A stretch of 64,000 nt of DNA from Sphingobacteriales bacterium (lineage in GTDB: Bacteria; Bacteroidota; Bacteroidia; Chitinophagales; Chitinophagaceae): contig OMJB01000064.1 in assembly GCA_900299255.1 (NCBI GenBank), forward strand, positions 19,893 through 83,892. Reading direction: 5' to 3'. A model generated the notes under the pieces. The model was not told the origin of the DNA and did not search any database. It was given only the letters and a program-made list of their open reading frames with translations. Made by a program: the position numbers and the translations under genes. Below, piece after piece: positions 1 through 8,049 of this stretch (position 1 is its first letter; each line of letters starts with the position of its first letter).

Positions 1-987
1 GAGGGGAGTGCTGCAAAAAATTTTGAGGCGCTTTGTGAACTGATACAACTGCACCCGGACAAAGTAATGTTCTGTAGTGACGACAAGCATCCCGATGAGC
101 TGGTGCTGCACCACATCAATGCACTTGTAGAGCGGGCAGTTAAGAAAGGCTATGATCTTTTTGATGTGCTGCGGGCAGCCTGCGTAAACCCGGTTTATCA
201 TTACGACCTGCCAGTAGGCTTGTTGCAGGTACACCATCCTGCAGATTTTATTGTGGTTAAAGACCTGGAGCATTTTGGTGTTTTGCAGGCATTTATAGGA
301 GGTAACATGGTAGCCAGAAACGGCAAGTCGCTGATGGATGAAGTACCTTTTTTGCCCATCAATAATTTCAAAGCAGAAAAGAGAACTGCAATTGATTTCA
401 GGATAAAGGCCCGTTCTGAAACACCTGTAATCAGGGTTATTGAGGCTATTGAAGGACAACTGGTTACCAATGGCACAGAGGCGAAAGGCAAAGTTGAGAA
501 CGGGTATCTGGTAAGTGACACAGAGCAGGACATTCTAAAGATTGCGGTGGTTAACAGATACGAGCCATCAGCGCCTGCCGCAGTAGCCTTTGTGAAAAAC
601 TTTGGGTTGAAAATCGGAGCGATAGCCTCAACCGTAGCACACGACAGCCACAACATAATAGCAGTGGGTACAAATGATGACTCGATATGTGCAGCTGTGA
701 ACAGGCTGGTGGAATGTAAGGGAGGGATAGCTGTAGCAGCAGATGGCAATACGGTGAGCAGCATGCCGCTTGAAGTAGCCGGCCTGATGTCGGTAAAAGG
801 TGGCAGGGAAGTGGCTGCTGACTACAGCCAGCTGGATGCCGCTGCCAAAAAACTAGGTTGCCGGTTGCATGCTCCTTTTATGACATTGTCGTTTATGGCA
901 CTGCTTGTAATCCCTGCGCTGAAACTAAGCGACAAAGGCCTTTTTGATGGAGCGAGGTTTGAGTTTACCCATGTTGAGGTGGGCTGA
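1..987 (+). CDS. ade: adenine deaminase, C-terminal part (5' end outside window)
   Basis: The reading frame is open from base 1, so the gene begins upstream; 328 C-terminal residues are present. Adenine deaminase converts adenine to hypoxanthine and ammonia in cytoplasmic purine salvage, using a metal-dependent amidohydrolase barrel. What is seen: the late-barrel motif CSDDKHPDEL near visible residues 24-33, then the barrel end and the C-terminal Ade domain (IASTVAHDSHNIIAVG, then GGIAVAADG), with a normal C-terminus. Family Ade proteins are about 540-600 residues, so roughly 40 percent is missing. It is followed by a small plus-strand reading frame and a convergent minus-strand operon. Family assignment is secure; activity is inferred from the family. 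Confidence 0.9.
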   Translation, partial: EGSAAKNFEALCELIQLHPDKVMFCSDDKHPDELVLHHINALVERAVKKGYDLFDVLRAACVNPVYHYDLPVGLLQVHHPADFIVVKDLEHFGVLQAFIGGNMVARNGKSLMDEVPFLPINNFKAEKRTAIDFRIKARSETPVIRVIEAIEGQLVTNGTEAKGKVENGYLVSDTEQDILKIAVVNRYEPSAPAAVAFVKNFGLKIGAIASTVAHDSHNIIAVGTNDDSICAAVNRLVECKGGIAVAADGNTVSSMPLEVAGLMSVKGGREVAADYSQLDAAAKKLGCRLHAPFMTLSFMALLVIPALKLSDKGLFDGARFEFTHVEVG

Positions 988-1124
988 AAAACAGGTTCAA
1001 CGTGAACGATTTCGAAAATAAAGTAGGAATATCTGCAAAAATGTAAAATCTGGCACGGAATTTTCTTTACATCAGTTATAAGGGGAGTGCAATTACGCAC
1101 TGCCTGATATAAACCGCAAAGATT

Positions 1125-1271
1125 ATGATAGCTGTAATTTTGATTTTCGCTGTTATGATGTCATTGATCATTCAGGCCGCAGAAAGAATGATCTCAGGGC
1201 TCAACAAAGAAGTGATTGCCGAGAACGAAAAAATAAACGCCCTGATTGCCGGGGAACCGGATCAGGGCTGA
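1125..1271 (+). CDS. small single-pass membrane protein (candidate)
   Basis: A 48-codon frame starts at ATG 1125 and stops with TGA at 1269-1271. The predicted peptide has a hydrophobic N-terminus of about 18 residues (MIAVILIFAVMMSLII...) followed by a charged, helix-prone tail rich in Glu, Lys and Asn. That layout suits a small membrane-anchored protein. It sits alone between ade and the convergent secG. I do not recognise a family. A hairpin-like GTGC...GCAC lies just upstream at about 1087-1101. The coding call rests only on composition and position, so it is tentative. Confidence 0.4.
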   Translation: MIAVILIFAVMMSLIIQAAERMISGLNKEVIAENEKINALIAGEPDQG

Positions 1272-1290
1272 AATTTAAAAGGTAAAAGTA

Positions 1291-1587
1291 TTATTTGCCT
1301 TTCTTGGCTGGAGCAGATTTTTGCTGAGAGGCTTTGCTGGTATTGTCAGCAGCACCCTGCGGTTTCTGGAAGAACATTACTGAAATTATACATAGGCCAC
1401 CGATTACGCTGATCAATGTCCATGTACCTTTCTCCATAACATCGCTTGACTGTTTTACGCCCATCACTGCTGAGCTCATGCTGCCAAAAGTGCCACTCAG
1501 GCCGCCTCCTTTAGGATTCTGGATTAGAATGAAGAACGCAAGTATAACGCAGGCGAGTAATATTATAACTGTGAGAAATGGTATCAT
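1291..1587 (-). CDS. secG: preprotein translocase subunit SecG
   Basis: This is a 98-residue protein of SecG length and layout: an N-terminal membrane helix (residues 3-22), the conserved loop LIQNPKGGGLSGTFG at about 21-35, a second helix at about 54-74, and a Lys/Ala-rich tail. SecG is the small accessory subunit of the SecYEG channel in the inner membrane and assists SecA-driven export. Its start overlaps the stop of the upstream TPR gene in an ATGA arrangement, so the two are probably translationally coupled. It is the last gene of the run sigma-54 activator, lptE, TPR protein, secG, which fits an envelope-biogenesis theme. Confidence 0.93.
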   Translation of the reverse strand: MIPFLTVIILLACVILAFFILIQNPKGGGLSGTFGSMSSAVMGVKQSSDVMEKGTWTLISVIGGLCIISVMFFQKPQGAADNTSKASQQKSAPAKKGK

Positions 1588-3440
1588 GATTGTTTTTCCT
1601 TTAAAGTTTCCTCTATTTTGCCGGCAAAGTAAGCACTTTTTTGAGGATTTCGCAAACTTAATTTGCGGTACATCTCAATCGCTTTATCGTATTTGCCCTG
1701 TTTTATATGTATTTCTGCTAATGTTTCGCTTATAAGCCCTTCTTCTTTACTGATGGAGTTTACCGCCATCTCGAAGACATTCTCGGGTATTTCTTCGTTT
1801 TCTTCTTCAATTGCCGCTGCCAGTTTTTCTTTTTGCCACATTGTTTTTAGTGCCCTCTGGTCTTTGGATTCTTCTCTCTGCTTTTCAGAGGTACTCTTAA
1901 AGTGGAGTAGCCATTCAGAAAAACTCATAACAACCATTAGTGATTTTTCATCATCATCGGTGGTGCCGGGTTCTCTCAATTCATTGATTTCGAGCGGTAT
2001 TTCTTCTGAAACCTTTTCCCCCTGCTGCAGGAAGTAATCTCTGGTGTATATAGGGAATATTAAAGTATCCTCGCTGGCTGTTGTTTCGGCACCGGGATCT
2101 GGTTGTAATGTGTTGCCACTTACAATTTCTATGGCCCCACCCATATCGGCGGTGGCAACAGGTGCTTCTGCAATCCGTTTTTCTTCTTCGGCCCATGCCT
2201 GAGCGAAAGCTGATTTTTCGACAACCTGTACAGACGGATTAATAGTTTCTGCAGCGATCGGTACTTCCGGTACTGCCGGAGCTGCCTCTGTAATCTGCAC
2301 CAGAACGGGCTGCACGTGAATACCAGAACCGGTCTCAGCAAAAACGGGCATCGGCTGGGCTACTGGTTGTACTTCCGGTTGCGTAGCAGTAATAATTGGT
2401 TCGGCCGCAGCAGCAGGCACATCTTCCACCACAAAAGCAACAGGCAGGTCGTGAACAGAGATCTCGCTTACTGAGGCAGCTATTGCAGGCACGGCAACAG
2501 GCGGTTCGCTGATGGTAACAGGCATTTCGGTTGCATGCACCTCAGGAACAGCTATTTCAGATAACAGAGGTATAGCCAATTCAGCTGGTACAGCTGTCGT
2601 TACCAGTGCATCAACGTTTTCCTTATTTATAATCGGTGGTTCAGGTTGAATTACAGAATCAGCAAACTGCACGTTGGCAGTGAGCAATTGCGGAGGCTCA
2701 TTCACCATTTCGTTTGCAGCAGGTAATTCTGCAGCCTGCTGTGGTTGTATCACTTCTGTAATCAACTGTGGTATGGCATCGCCAGCAGTAATTGGTGCAG
2801 GTACTTCTGATTCAGGCTCTGCGGGCTGATTGATTTTGCCAACTGCGATTGAAACGATCTCTGGTATGATGGCCGCAGGGCTTACTACCTCAGGAACCGG
2901 AATTGCTACAGGTATTTCTTCAGGTGCCGGGGTTACAGGTGGTTCTGGCTCTGGTGCCGGTGTAACAGGTGGCACAATTTCGGGCTGTGGAACTGCAGGA
3001 GGCACAATCTCTGGTACCGGAGTAGCCGGAGGAGTAACCTCAGGCACTATTGCCGCAACCGGCACAGGTTCATGTATTGGAGCCGCAGCAGTCGGAACTG
3101 GTGCAGCCTCAGGCTCAGCAGGCTGGCCTACTTTTTTCTTATCAACAACTTTATTTATTGCAGACAGCTGCTCTCCCAGTTCACGGTTACCTGCTTCGAG
3201 GAAATCGCAAAACAGAACCCAGTTGCCTATATAAGGCTGAATGCCGGAGAGCATCTGCGGAGAATATGCTTTTTTCTTATGATTTTCGAGCGCTACAAGG
3301 TAACGGCCAGGTATAAAGTAGGGATAGGTTTGCCTGAATAAAGCAATACTGTTCTGGTCGCCCTCAGTAATTGTGTTGGGGTTTTCCAGCAAGGCAGAAA
3401 TGTACTTTATAGACGTCTGGTTATTCATTTGTTCACTCAA
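1584..3440 (-). CDS. Pro/Val/Glu-rich protein with C-terminal TPR-like segment
   Basis: A 618-residue protein of unknown function. The first 100 or so residues look globular. Residues about 110-400 are a low-complexity linker dominated by Pro, Val, Glu and Ala with repeats of the type VPEIVPP and VTPAPE. The C-terminal 130 residues are charged and end in a tetratricopeptide-like helix pair (AEIHIKQGKYDKAIEMYRKL). No signal peptide or membrane segment is visible, so a cytoplasmic or peripheral location is likely. It lies 5 nt after lptE and overlaps secG by 4 nt. The proline-rich linker implies a long flexible spacer between two folded ends; partner and role are not known to me. Confidence 0.8.
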   Translation of the reverse strand: MSEQMNNQTSIKYISALLENPNTITEGDQNSIALFRQTYPYFIPGRYLVALENHKKKAYSPQMLSGIQPYIGNWVLFCDFLEAGNRELGEQLSAINKVVDKKKVGQPAEPEAAPVPTAAAPIHEPVPVAAIVPEVTPPATPVPEIVPPAVPQPEIVPPVTPAPEPEPPVTPAPEEIPVAIPVPEVVSPAAIIPEIVSIAVGKINQPAEPESEVPAPITAGDAIPQLITEVIQPQQAAELPAANEMVNEPPQLLTANVQFADSVIQPEPPIINKENVDALVTTAVPAELAIPLLSEIAVPEVHATEMPVTISEPPVAVPAIAASVSEISVHDLPVAFVVEDVPAAAAEPIITATQPEVQPVAQPMPVFAETGSGIHVQPVLVQITEAAPAVPEVPIAAETINPSVQVVEKSAFAQAWAEEEKRIAEAPVATADMGGAIEIVSGNTLQPDPGAETTASEDTLIFPIYTRDYFLQQGEKVSEEIPLEINELREPGTTDDDEKSLMVVMSFSEWLLHFKSTSEKQREESKDQRALKTMWQKEKLAAAIEEENEEIPENVFEMAVNSISKEEGLISETLAEIHIKQGKYDKAIEMYRKLSLRNPQKSAYFAGKIEETLKEKQS

Positions 3441-3445
3441 TCAGG

Positions 3446-3952
3446 CTACCAATTTACGAAAGCTTTATTAAAAATATCATCTGCCAGCTGGTTACCGATG
3501 TCTTCAATCAGTTTTCCTTCCACAGATTGCAATAGTTGAGATGCATCAAAGTCGGCAAAGCGCGTAAAAGTCTGGCTGAAATTTGATTTTTCGTTGATTC
3601 TGTTTTTGAATGTCACCAGAACACTTATTGTTAAACGGTTCTTTGAGGCGGTCTGGACGCCGGTGGCTCCGGTTACTGATACGGCGTATGTAGTAATAGA
3701 GCCAGTCATGTCGTAATCGGCATCATCTTTTGTGACAGGTGACAGACCGGTCTGAGACAATATCCGGCTCCTGAGTTTCTCTGTTAAAGTAGAACTGAGG
3801 CTGGGTACAATGTTAGGTGATTTATTCTCCAGCTGATGAATGTGAATGTTTTTACCCTCAATAGTGGCACCCGAGAAACTATAAATACCGCAGCCTGCCA
3901 GCGAAAACAGCAGGAATGGGAGCAGTAAGTAAACTCGTTTTAGTTGCAGCAT
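3446..3952 (-). CDS. lptE: LptE-like LPS-assembly lipoprotein
   Basis: From the start chosen here (ATG at 3952, 168 aa) the protein opens with a lipoprotein signal ending in LAGC, lipidated Cys 21. Upstream in-frame codons exist to 3997, but they would put extra residues before a good signal peptide. After the signal comes a compact domain beginning GIYSFSG, with T(L)TEKLRSRI and ISVLVTFKN typical of the Bacteroidota LptE family. Known role: LptE plugs LptD in the outer membrane and helps insert LPS. It lies downstream of the sigma-54 activator and upstream of the TPR gene and secG. LPS in this organism is also supported by waaA and the kds/kdn genes in the window. Confidence 0.8.
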   Translation of the reverse strand: MLQLKRVYLLLPFLLFSLAGCGIYSFSGATIEGKNIHIHQLENKSPNIVPSLSSTLTEKLRSRILSQTGLSPVTKDDADYDMTGSITTYAVSVTGATGVQTASKNRLTISVLVTFKNRINEKSNFSQTFTRFADFDASQLLQSVEGKLIEDIGNQLADDIFNKAFVNW

Positions 3953-3993
3953 GTATGAGTAAATATATGGTAAAAGCGCTGTATTGAATACAA

Positions 3994-5244
3994 TCATTCC
4001 TGTATGTCGTATTCTTTGATTTTACGGTAAAGCGTTCGTTCGGAAATGCCCAGTTCAGTGGCTGCATCCCTGCGCCTGCTTTTGTGTTTTTTGAGTGCTT
4101 TGGTTATGAATTCCTTTTCCCTGTCTGCCAGCGACAATGTTTCTTCTATGTCTTCGTGATGGTGGTCGTGGGTATCAAGCAAAATAGGGGTATTGGTATT
4201 GTATACCGGACTGAAGGCTGCTGTGGCACTGGTTTCTTTTTCGGTGTACACAGGCATAATACTACCCGTGGCAGAGGGGTCGACAGGTGTGTAGCCCTGA
4301 TGGTGTGCCACGTCGAAGATCATCTGCTTCAGGTCATTCATGTCTTTTTTCAGATCAAAAATGATCTTATACAGAATGTCCCGGTCTGATTTGAAATCAG
4401 ATGAGGCACCAGGTGACATTGCGGTTGATGATTGCGGTAGCAATGCCAGGCTCTGATTATTGTTGCGCTGCGGCAGGAAACTGTTCAGGGCCTCTGCGGT
4501 AATATTCTTGTCCTGCGAGAGTACAGAAATCTGCTCGGCAATGTTTTTCAGTTCCCTCACATTACCCGGCCAGTAATAGTTGACCAGCATCTGCAGTGCT
4601 GCCGGGTCGAGTACAACTGAAAGCGTTTTATAGCGTTCGGCAAAATCAGCGGCAAACTTTCTGAACAGCAGCGGAATATCTTCTTTACGATCGCGCAGAG
4701 CAGGGACTCTTATAGGTACTGTGCTCAGGCGGTAATAGAGATCCTGGCGGAAATCGCCCTGGGTGGTATATTCAAGCAGATCGCGGTTGGTAGCGGCGAT
4801 AACACGCACATCAGTTTTCTGTACCTTGGATGAACCCACACGGATGAATTCGCCGGTCTCCAGAACACGGAGCAGGCGAGCCTGTGTGCCCAGCGGCATT
4901 TCACCAATCTCGTCCAGAAATATAGTACCTCCGTTTACTGTTTCGAAATAGCCTTTGCGGTGATCTACCGCACCTGTGAAGGATCCTTTTTCGTGCCCGA
5001 ACAGTTCACTGTCTATGGTGCCCTCTGGTATGGCACCGCAGTTGACCGCGATAAAAGGATTGTGCTTACGGGGAGATAGTGCATGTATGATCATGGAAAA
5101 TACCTCCTTGCCCACTCCGCTCTCACCTACGATCAGCACAGAAAGGTCGGTATTGGCTACCTGCACGGCAGTACTCAGCGCATGGTTGAGTGCCGGCGAA
5201 TTACCAATAATGCCAAATCTGTTTTTTATGCTTTGCGTATCCAT
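3994..5244 (-). CDS. sigma-54-dependent transcriptional activator (AAA+ plus Fis HTH)
   Basis: A 416-residue enhancer-binding protein lacking an N-terminal receiver or sensory domain. Walker A is GESGVGKE at residues 40-47, the sigma-54 contact loop GSFTGA is at 87-92, and Walker B TIFLDE is at 107-112. A linker of about 110 residues (250-360) is followed by a Fis-type helix-turn-helix near 390-412 (ATELGISERTLYRKIKEY). Family role: ATP-driven opening of RpoN promoters. With no receiver, activity is probably set by expression level or a partner. It is the first gene of the run leading into lptE, so it may regulate envelope genes, but no -12/-24 site was identified. Confidence 0.9.
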   Translation of the reverse strand: MDTQSIKNRFGIIGNSPALNHALSTAVQVANTDLSVLIVGESGVGKEVFSMIIHALSPRKHNPFIAVNCGAIPEGTIDSELFGHEKGSFTGAVDHRKGYFETVNGGTIFLDEIGEMPLGTQARLLRVLETGEFIRVGSSKVQKTDVRVIAATNRDLLEYTTQGDFRQDLYYRLSTVPIRVPALRDRKEDIPLLFRKFAADFAERYKTLSVVLDPAALQMLVNYYWPGNVRELKNIAEQISVLSQDKNITAEALNSFLPQRNNNQSLALLPQSSTAMSPGASSDFKSDRDILYKIIFDLKKDMNDLKQMIFDVAHHQGYTPVDPSATGSIMPVYTEKETSATAAFSPVYNTNTPILLDTHDHHHEDIEETLSLADREKEFITKALKKHKSRRRDAATELGISERTLYRKIKEYDIQE

Positions 5245-5310
5245 CTAAACTCTAAATAATTTATACCACGAAAACCAAGTATCATTAACTTAAGCACTCA
5301 TACATTTCAT

Positions 5311-5381
5311 TCAACCCCTCCAGGGTTGATCCAACTTTTTATTTTCTCCGCCGGCTATTGATATTCAAGCCTTTCAGGCTT
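5311..5381. repeat. pair of short intergenic hairpins
   Basis: In the 190-nt gap between the sigma-54 activator and miaB are two small inverted repeats with five-base loops: TCAACCC-ctcca-GGGTTGA at 5311-5329 and AAGCC-tttca-GGCTT at 5367-5381. Both are built on CC-N5-GG around a TCCA or TTCA loop. They resemble dispersed intergenic palindromes rather than a terminator, because no T-run follows. Nothing coding is seen in the gap. Confidence 0.35.
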
Positions 5382-5434
5382 TCTTAAGTGTATGATCCAC
5401 CGGTTGCCCGAAAGCGATCAACAATCTTTATTTT

Positions 5435-6847
5435 CTAAACCATTTCTCCAATAAGTGTAGCAGAAGTGGCTGTATTTACTTTTACGTGTACATAGTCACC
5501 TTTTTTCAGGTTGCGTTTTCCTTTGGGAAACACGATCACCTTGTTTTGTGAGTTGCGCCCGCTCCAGTCGTTTTCGCTTCTTTTGCTGGTTGCCTCAATC
5601 AGCACCTCGAAGGTTTTGCCTATATCGCCCTGATAGTTTTCGCGGGAGATATTGTTTTGTAGTTTTATTATTTCTTCCAGCCTTCTTTTCTTTACTGCCT
5701 CAGGTATATCGTCTTCATACCTGCGCTCGGCCAGCGTACCAGGGCGCTCGCTGTAAGAGAACATATAAGACATATCGAAACGGCACAACTCCATTACAGA
5801 AAGAGTATCCTGATGTTCTTCTTCGGTTTCGGTACAGAAGCCTGATATTACATCGGTACTGAGGCCGCAGTCGGGCATGATCTCTTTGATTCGCTTTACT
5901 TTATTCAGGTACCACTCGCGTGTGTAGGTGCGGTTCATCATCTGCAGAATGCGGGTGTTGCCGCTCTGCACAGGCAGGTGAATGTACTTGCAAATATTGT
6001 TGTAACGTGCCATGGTATGCAGAACATCATCGGTAATGTCTTTGGGGTGCGAGGTACTGAACCTTATTCTGAGCAATGGCGATACCAGTGCAACTTTTTC
6101 CAGCAGTTGTGCAAAGTCAATAGGCTGGCCGCCATCCGGGCTGTAATAATAACTGTCTACGTTTTGCCCCAGCAGTGTTACCTCGCGGAAGCCACGGTTG
6201 AACAGGTCGGTACACTCATTGACGATACTTTCGGCATCGCGGCTGCGCTCGCGGCCACGCGTGAAGGGTACTACGCAGAATGTGCACATATTGTTGCAGC
6301 CGCGCATGATGCTCACAAAGGCGGTAACTCCGTTACTGTCCAGGCGCACCGGTGAAATATCGGCATAGGTTTCTTCCCTGCTCAGCAATACATTCACGCT
6401 TTTCTGTCCGCCTTCGGCTTCCGTAATCAGGCCCGGCAATGTGCGGTATGCATCGGGGCCCACAACAATATCTACCAGTTTTTCTTCTTCCAGGAATTTA
6501 GCCTTGAGCCGCTCTGCCATACATCCCAGAACGCCGATTAACATGCCGGGTTTTTTATCCTTGATCTTGCGGAATGCCTGAAGCCGGTTACGGACAGTTT
6601 GCTCTGCTTTCTCCCTGATGGAGCAGGTGTTCAGTAAGACCAGATCAGCGTCCTCAAAATTGCGGGTGGCACCAAAGCCCTGATCGTGCAGAATGGATGC
6701 GACAATTTCACTGTCGCTGAAATTCATCTGGCAACCGTAGCTCTCAATATAGAATCTTTTATTAAATACGTTAGGGTCGCCTGCGAAAGGTGCATACGCT
6801 TCTCCCTGCCTGTTCTCCTCAATTACTTTTTGCAGTAACTCTGCCAT
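5435..6847 (-). CDS. miaB: tRNA-2-methylthio-N6-dimethylallyladenosine synthase MiaB
   Basis: The 470-residue protein carries the three N-terminal cluster cysteines (C39 in SYGCQMN, C75 in NTCSIRE, C109 in LGCMAE) and the radical SAM CxxxCxxC at C184, C188 and C191 ([10 protein letters not shown]). A TRAM-like domain ends it. MiaB methylthiolates i6A37 of tRNAs reading codons that start with U, using SAM and two 4Fe-4S clusters. The frame stays open to 6928, but the start at 6847 is chosen because it gives a family-like N-terminus and because a consensus -7 promoter element (6867-6874) lies inside the longer frame. Confidence 0.95.
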   Translation of the reverse strand: MAELLQKVIEENRQGEAYAPFAGDPNVFNKRFYIESYGCQMNFSDSEIVASILHDQGFGATRNFEDADLVLLNTCSIREKAEQTVRNRLQAFRKIKDKKPGMLIGVLGCMAERLKAKFLEEEKLVDIVVGPDAYRTLPGLITEAEGGQKSVNVLLSREETYADISPVRLDSNGVTAFVSIMRGCNNMCTFCVVPFTRGRERSRDAESIVNECTDLFNRGFREVTLLGQNVDSYYYSPDGGQPIDFAQLLEKVALVSPLLRIRFSTSHPKDITDDVLHTMARYNNICKYIHLPVQSGNTRILQMMNRTYTREWYLNKVKRIKEIMPDCGLSTDVISGFCTETEEEHQDTLSVMELCRFDMSYMFSYSERPGTLAERRYEDDIPEAVKKRRLEEIIKLQNNISRENYQGDIGKTFEVLIEATSKRSENDWSGRNSQNKVIVFPKGKRNLKKGDYVHVKVNTATSATLIGEMV

Positions 6848-6866
6848 AATTTCCGATTTCTGACTG

Positions 6867-6874
6867 CAAAGGTA
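6867..6874 (-). promoter_or_regulatory. promoter -7 element of miaB
   Basis: On the minus strand this reads TACCTTTG followed by C, an exact match to the Bacteroidota -7 consensus TAnnTTTG. It ends 19 nt before the ATG at 6847 and fixes the miaB start, since transcription would begin inside the longer open frame. I see no clear -33 TTG at the ideal spacing. Confidence 0.65.
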
Positions 6875-7064
6875 CATAATAATAGCTGAGGGCGGCATGA
6901 AGCATTGACGGGTATTTAAAATCTTCACATTTATTTCAAGGATGCGGGTTTTAGTTATATGGTATGTTTAAGAACGGCTCGGGTATCTGCTCTGAGCCTG
7001 GAAAGTAACTTCACAATCGCCTGGTAACTCATGTTTCTGCAAGCGTAGCTGCATATATTTTAAA

Positions 7065-7198
7065 ATAAACTACTAAGTTCGCTGTTGTTTATGTTTACAG
7101 ATAAACCACTAGGTTCACCAAGGTTTTACAAGGCTCACAGTTGTATATGTATATATAAACCACTAAGTCCACTAAGGTTTCACAAGGTTCACAAAGTA
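7065..7198. repeat. three imperfect copies of a 35-50 nt repeat
   Basis: Three imperfect direct repeats begin ATAAACTACTAAGTTC (7065), ATAAACCACTAGGTTC (7101) and ATAAACCACTAAGTCC (7155). Copies two and three continue with an AAGGTTTnACAAGG segment and CTCAC or TTCAC. The tract is AT-rich with short TATA runs and has no convincing coding frame. Similar non-coding repeats are common between genes in this phylum. Confidence 0.5.
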
Positions 7199-7605
7199 CT
7201 GATAGAAATAATGCTCACCGGAAGCAAATTGCGGGATTACTTCCGGTTGCTTCCGGTGCCGGAAAAACCAGAAGCGAACTAATTGATTGATTATCACTTA
7301 TTTGCAAACAAATTGCGGGATTTACCGATTTTTCTGCAACCCGCAGTTTCGCCTGTAGAAAATAAGGTGCAGCACTTTTGTAAATATCGGTTATTGATTT
7401 CAATTGGCAAAATTGAAAATATATCATGGGGCGTATACGGCCTATGTTGGGACGGTGGGGGCCTGTGATGGAAAATAATTTGGGGTAGGGTGTGATTGGT
7501 ATAATTGGCAAGTGGAAAACACTTGCTGGATTTTGGACACAAGCGAATAACACTTGCGCCAAACGAGGAGACGTCAACGGCGAAGTTTTGTTTCCTGCTC
7601 CTGCA
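7199..7605. other. gene-free gap with short inverted repeats
   Basis: About 400 nt without a supportable gene; the open frames here are short and have no family-like sequence. Inverted repeats seen: ACCGGAAG at 7217-7224 against CTTCCGGT at 7240-7247 (and again 7250-7257), the palindrome TTCCGG-TG-CCGGAA at 7251-7264, and GCAAGTG-N5-CACTTGC at 7508-7526. The string AAATTGCGGGATT occurs twice, near 7227 and 7310. Confidence 0.4.
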
Positions 7606-7914
7606 CTATGCGGCGTTTTTCTTACCTCGGGAAATAATACGCACTTTGTCGAGATCTACATGTTTTCGGGCATTCCATAGGTCGTAATCTTTTTGCATAT
7701 TAATCCAGATATCGCCGGTAGTGCCAAAAGCTTTAGAGAGACGCAGCGCCATTTCAGCACTTATTCCCTGATGGCCATTCACCAGCGCTGAAACGGTTTT
7801 TGGAGTAACATCCAGATACTGTGCTGTCTCTTTAATACCTAAACCTAAAGATTCCATAAACAGGGTTTTTAATATTTCGCCGGGATGTACCGGAGGCATT
7901 TCACGTTTTAGCAT
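7606..7914 (-). CDS. higA: HigA-family antitoxin (XRE helix-turn-helix), orphan
   Basis: This 102-residue protein has the HigA signature MPPVHPGEIL at residues 6-15 followed by an XRE helix-turn-helix at about 26-50 (IKETAQYLDVTPKTVSALVNG). HigA proteins bind and neutralise the RNase HigB and repress their own operon. In higBA operons the toxin comes first. Here the sequence 12 nt upstream holds only the last 20-25 codons of a higB-like gene, so the antitoxin seems to have lost its partner. It keeps a full length and intact frame, so it may still act as a DNA-binding regulator. Confidence 0.85.
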   Translation of the reverse strand: MLKREMPPVHPGEILKTLFMESLGLGIKETAQYLDVTPKTVSALVNGHQGISAEMALRLSKAFGTTGDIWINMQKDYDLWNARKHVDLDKVRIISRGKKNAA

Positions 7915-7926
7915 AGTTGTTGCATT

Positions 7927-8049
7927 TTAATGATAATCAAGGTAATCGACCAGATAGGCATCACCGTCTCTGAATTCAAATATTAAATTGTTCGGGGCAG
8001 CATCAATTACTCTTTCAAAAATTTCCGAACAGTAGTGCCATTTATCCTA
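7927..8049 (-). pseudogene. 3' remnant of a higB toxin gene
   Basis: In the frame ending at TAA 7927-7929 the minus strand encodes a tail reading NNLIFEFRDGDAYLVDYLDYH, close to the HigB C-terminal pattern (F-NGDAY-x-x-DYH). Further upstream the frame runs only to a stop at 8047-8049 and has no HigB-like residues or start codon. The HigB-like similarity fades near 8001, exactly where the 3' end of the neighbouring T9SS gene (stop 8007-8009) begins. Inference: a deletion or insertion joined the T9SS gene to the last codons of higB. The 12-nt spacing to higA is what an intact higBA operon would show. Confidence 0.6.

Noticed and set aside
2830..3234. Plus-strand frame rich in Gly/Thr/Ser opposite the Pro-rich linker
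   Set aside because: It is the complement of Pro/Val/Glu repeats, so low complexity is expected; no support for coding.
7215..7577. 120-codon minus-strand frame in the gap before higA
   Set aside because: Its start has no promoter, the sequence lies in repeat-rich DNA and no family-like motif is seen.
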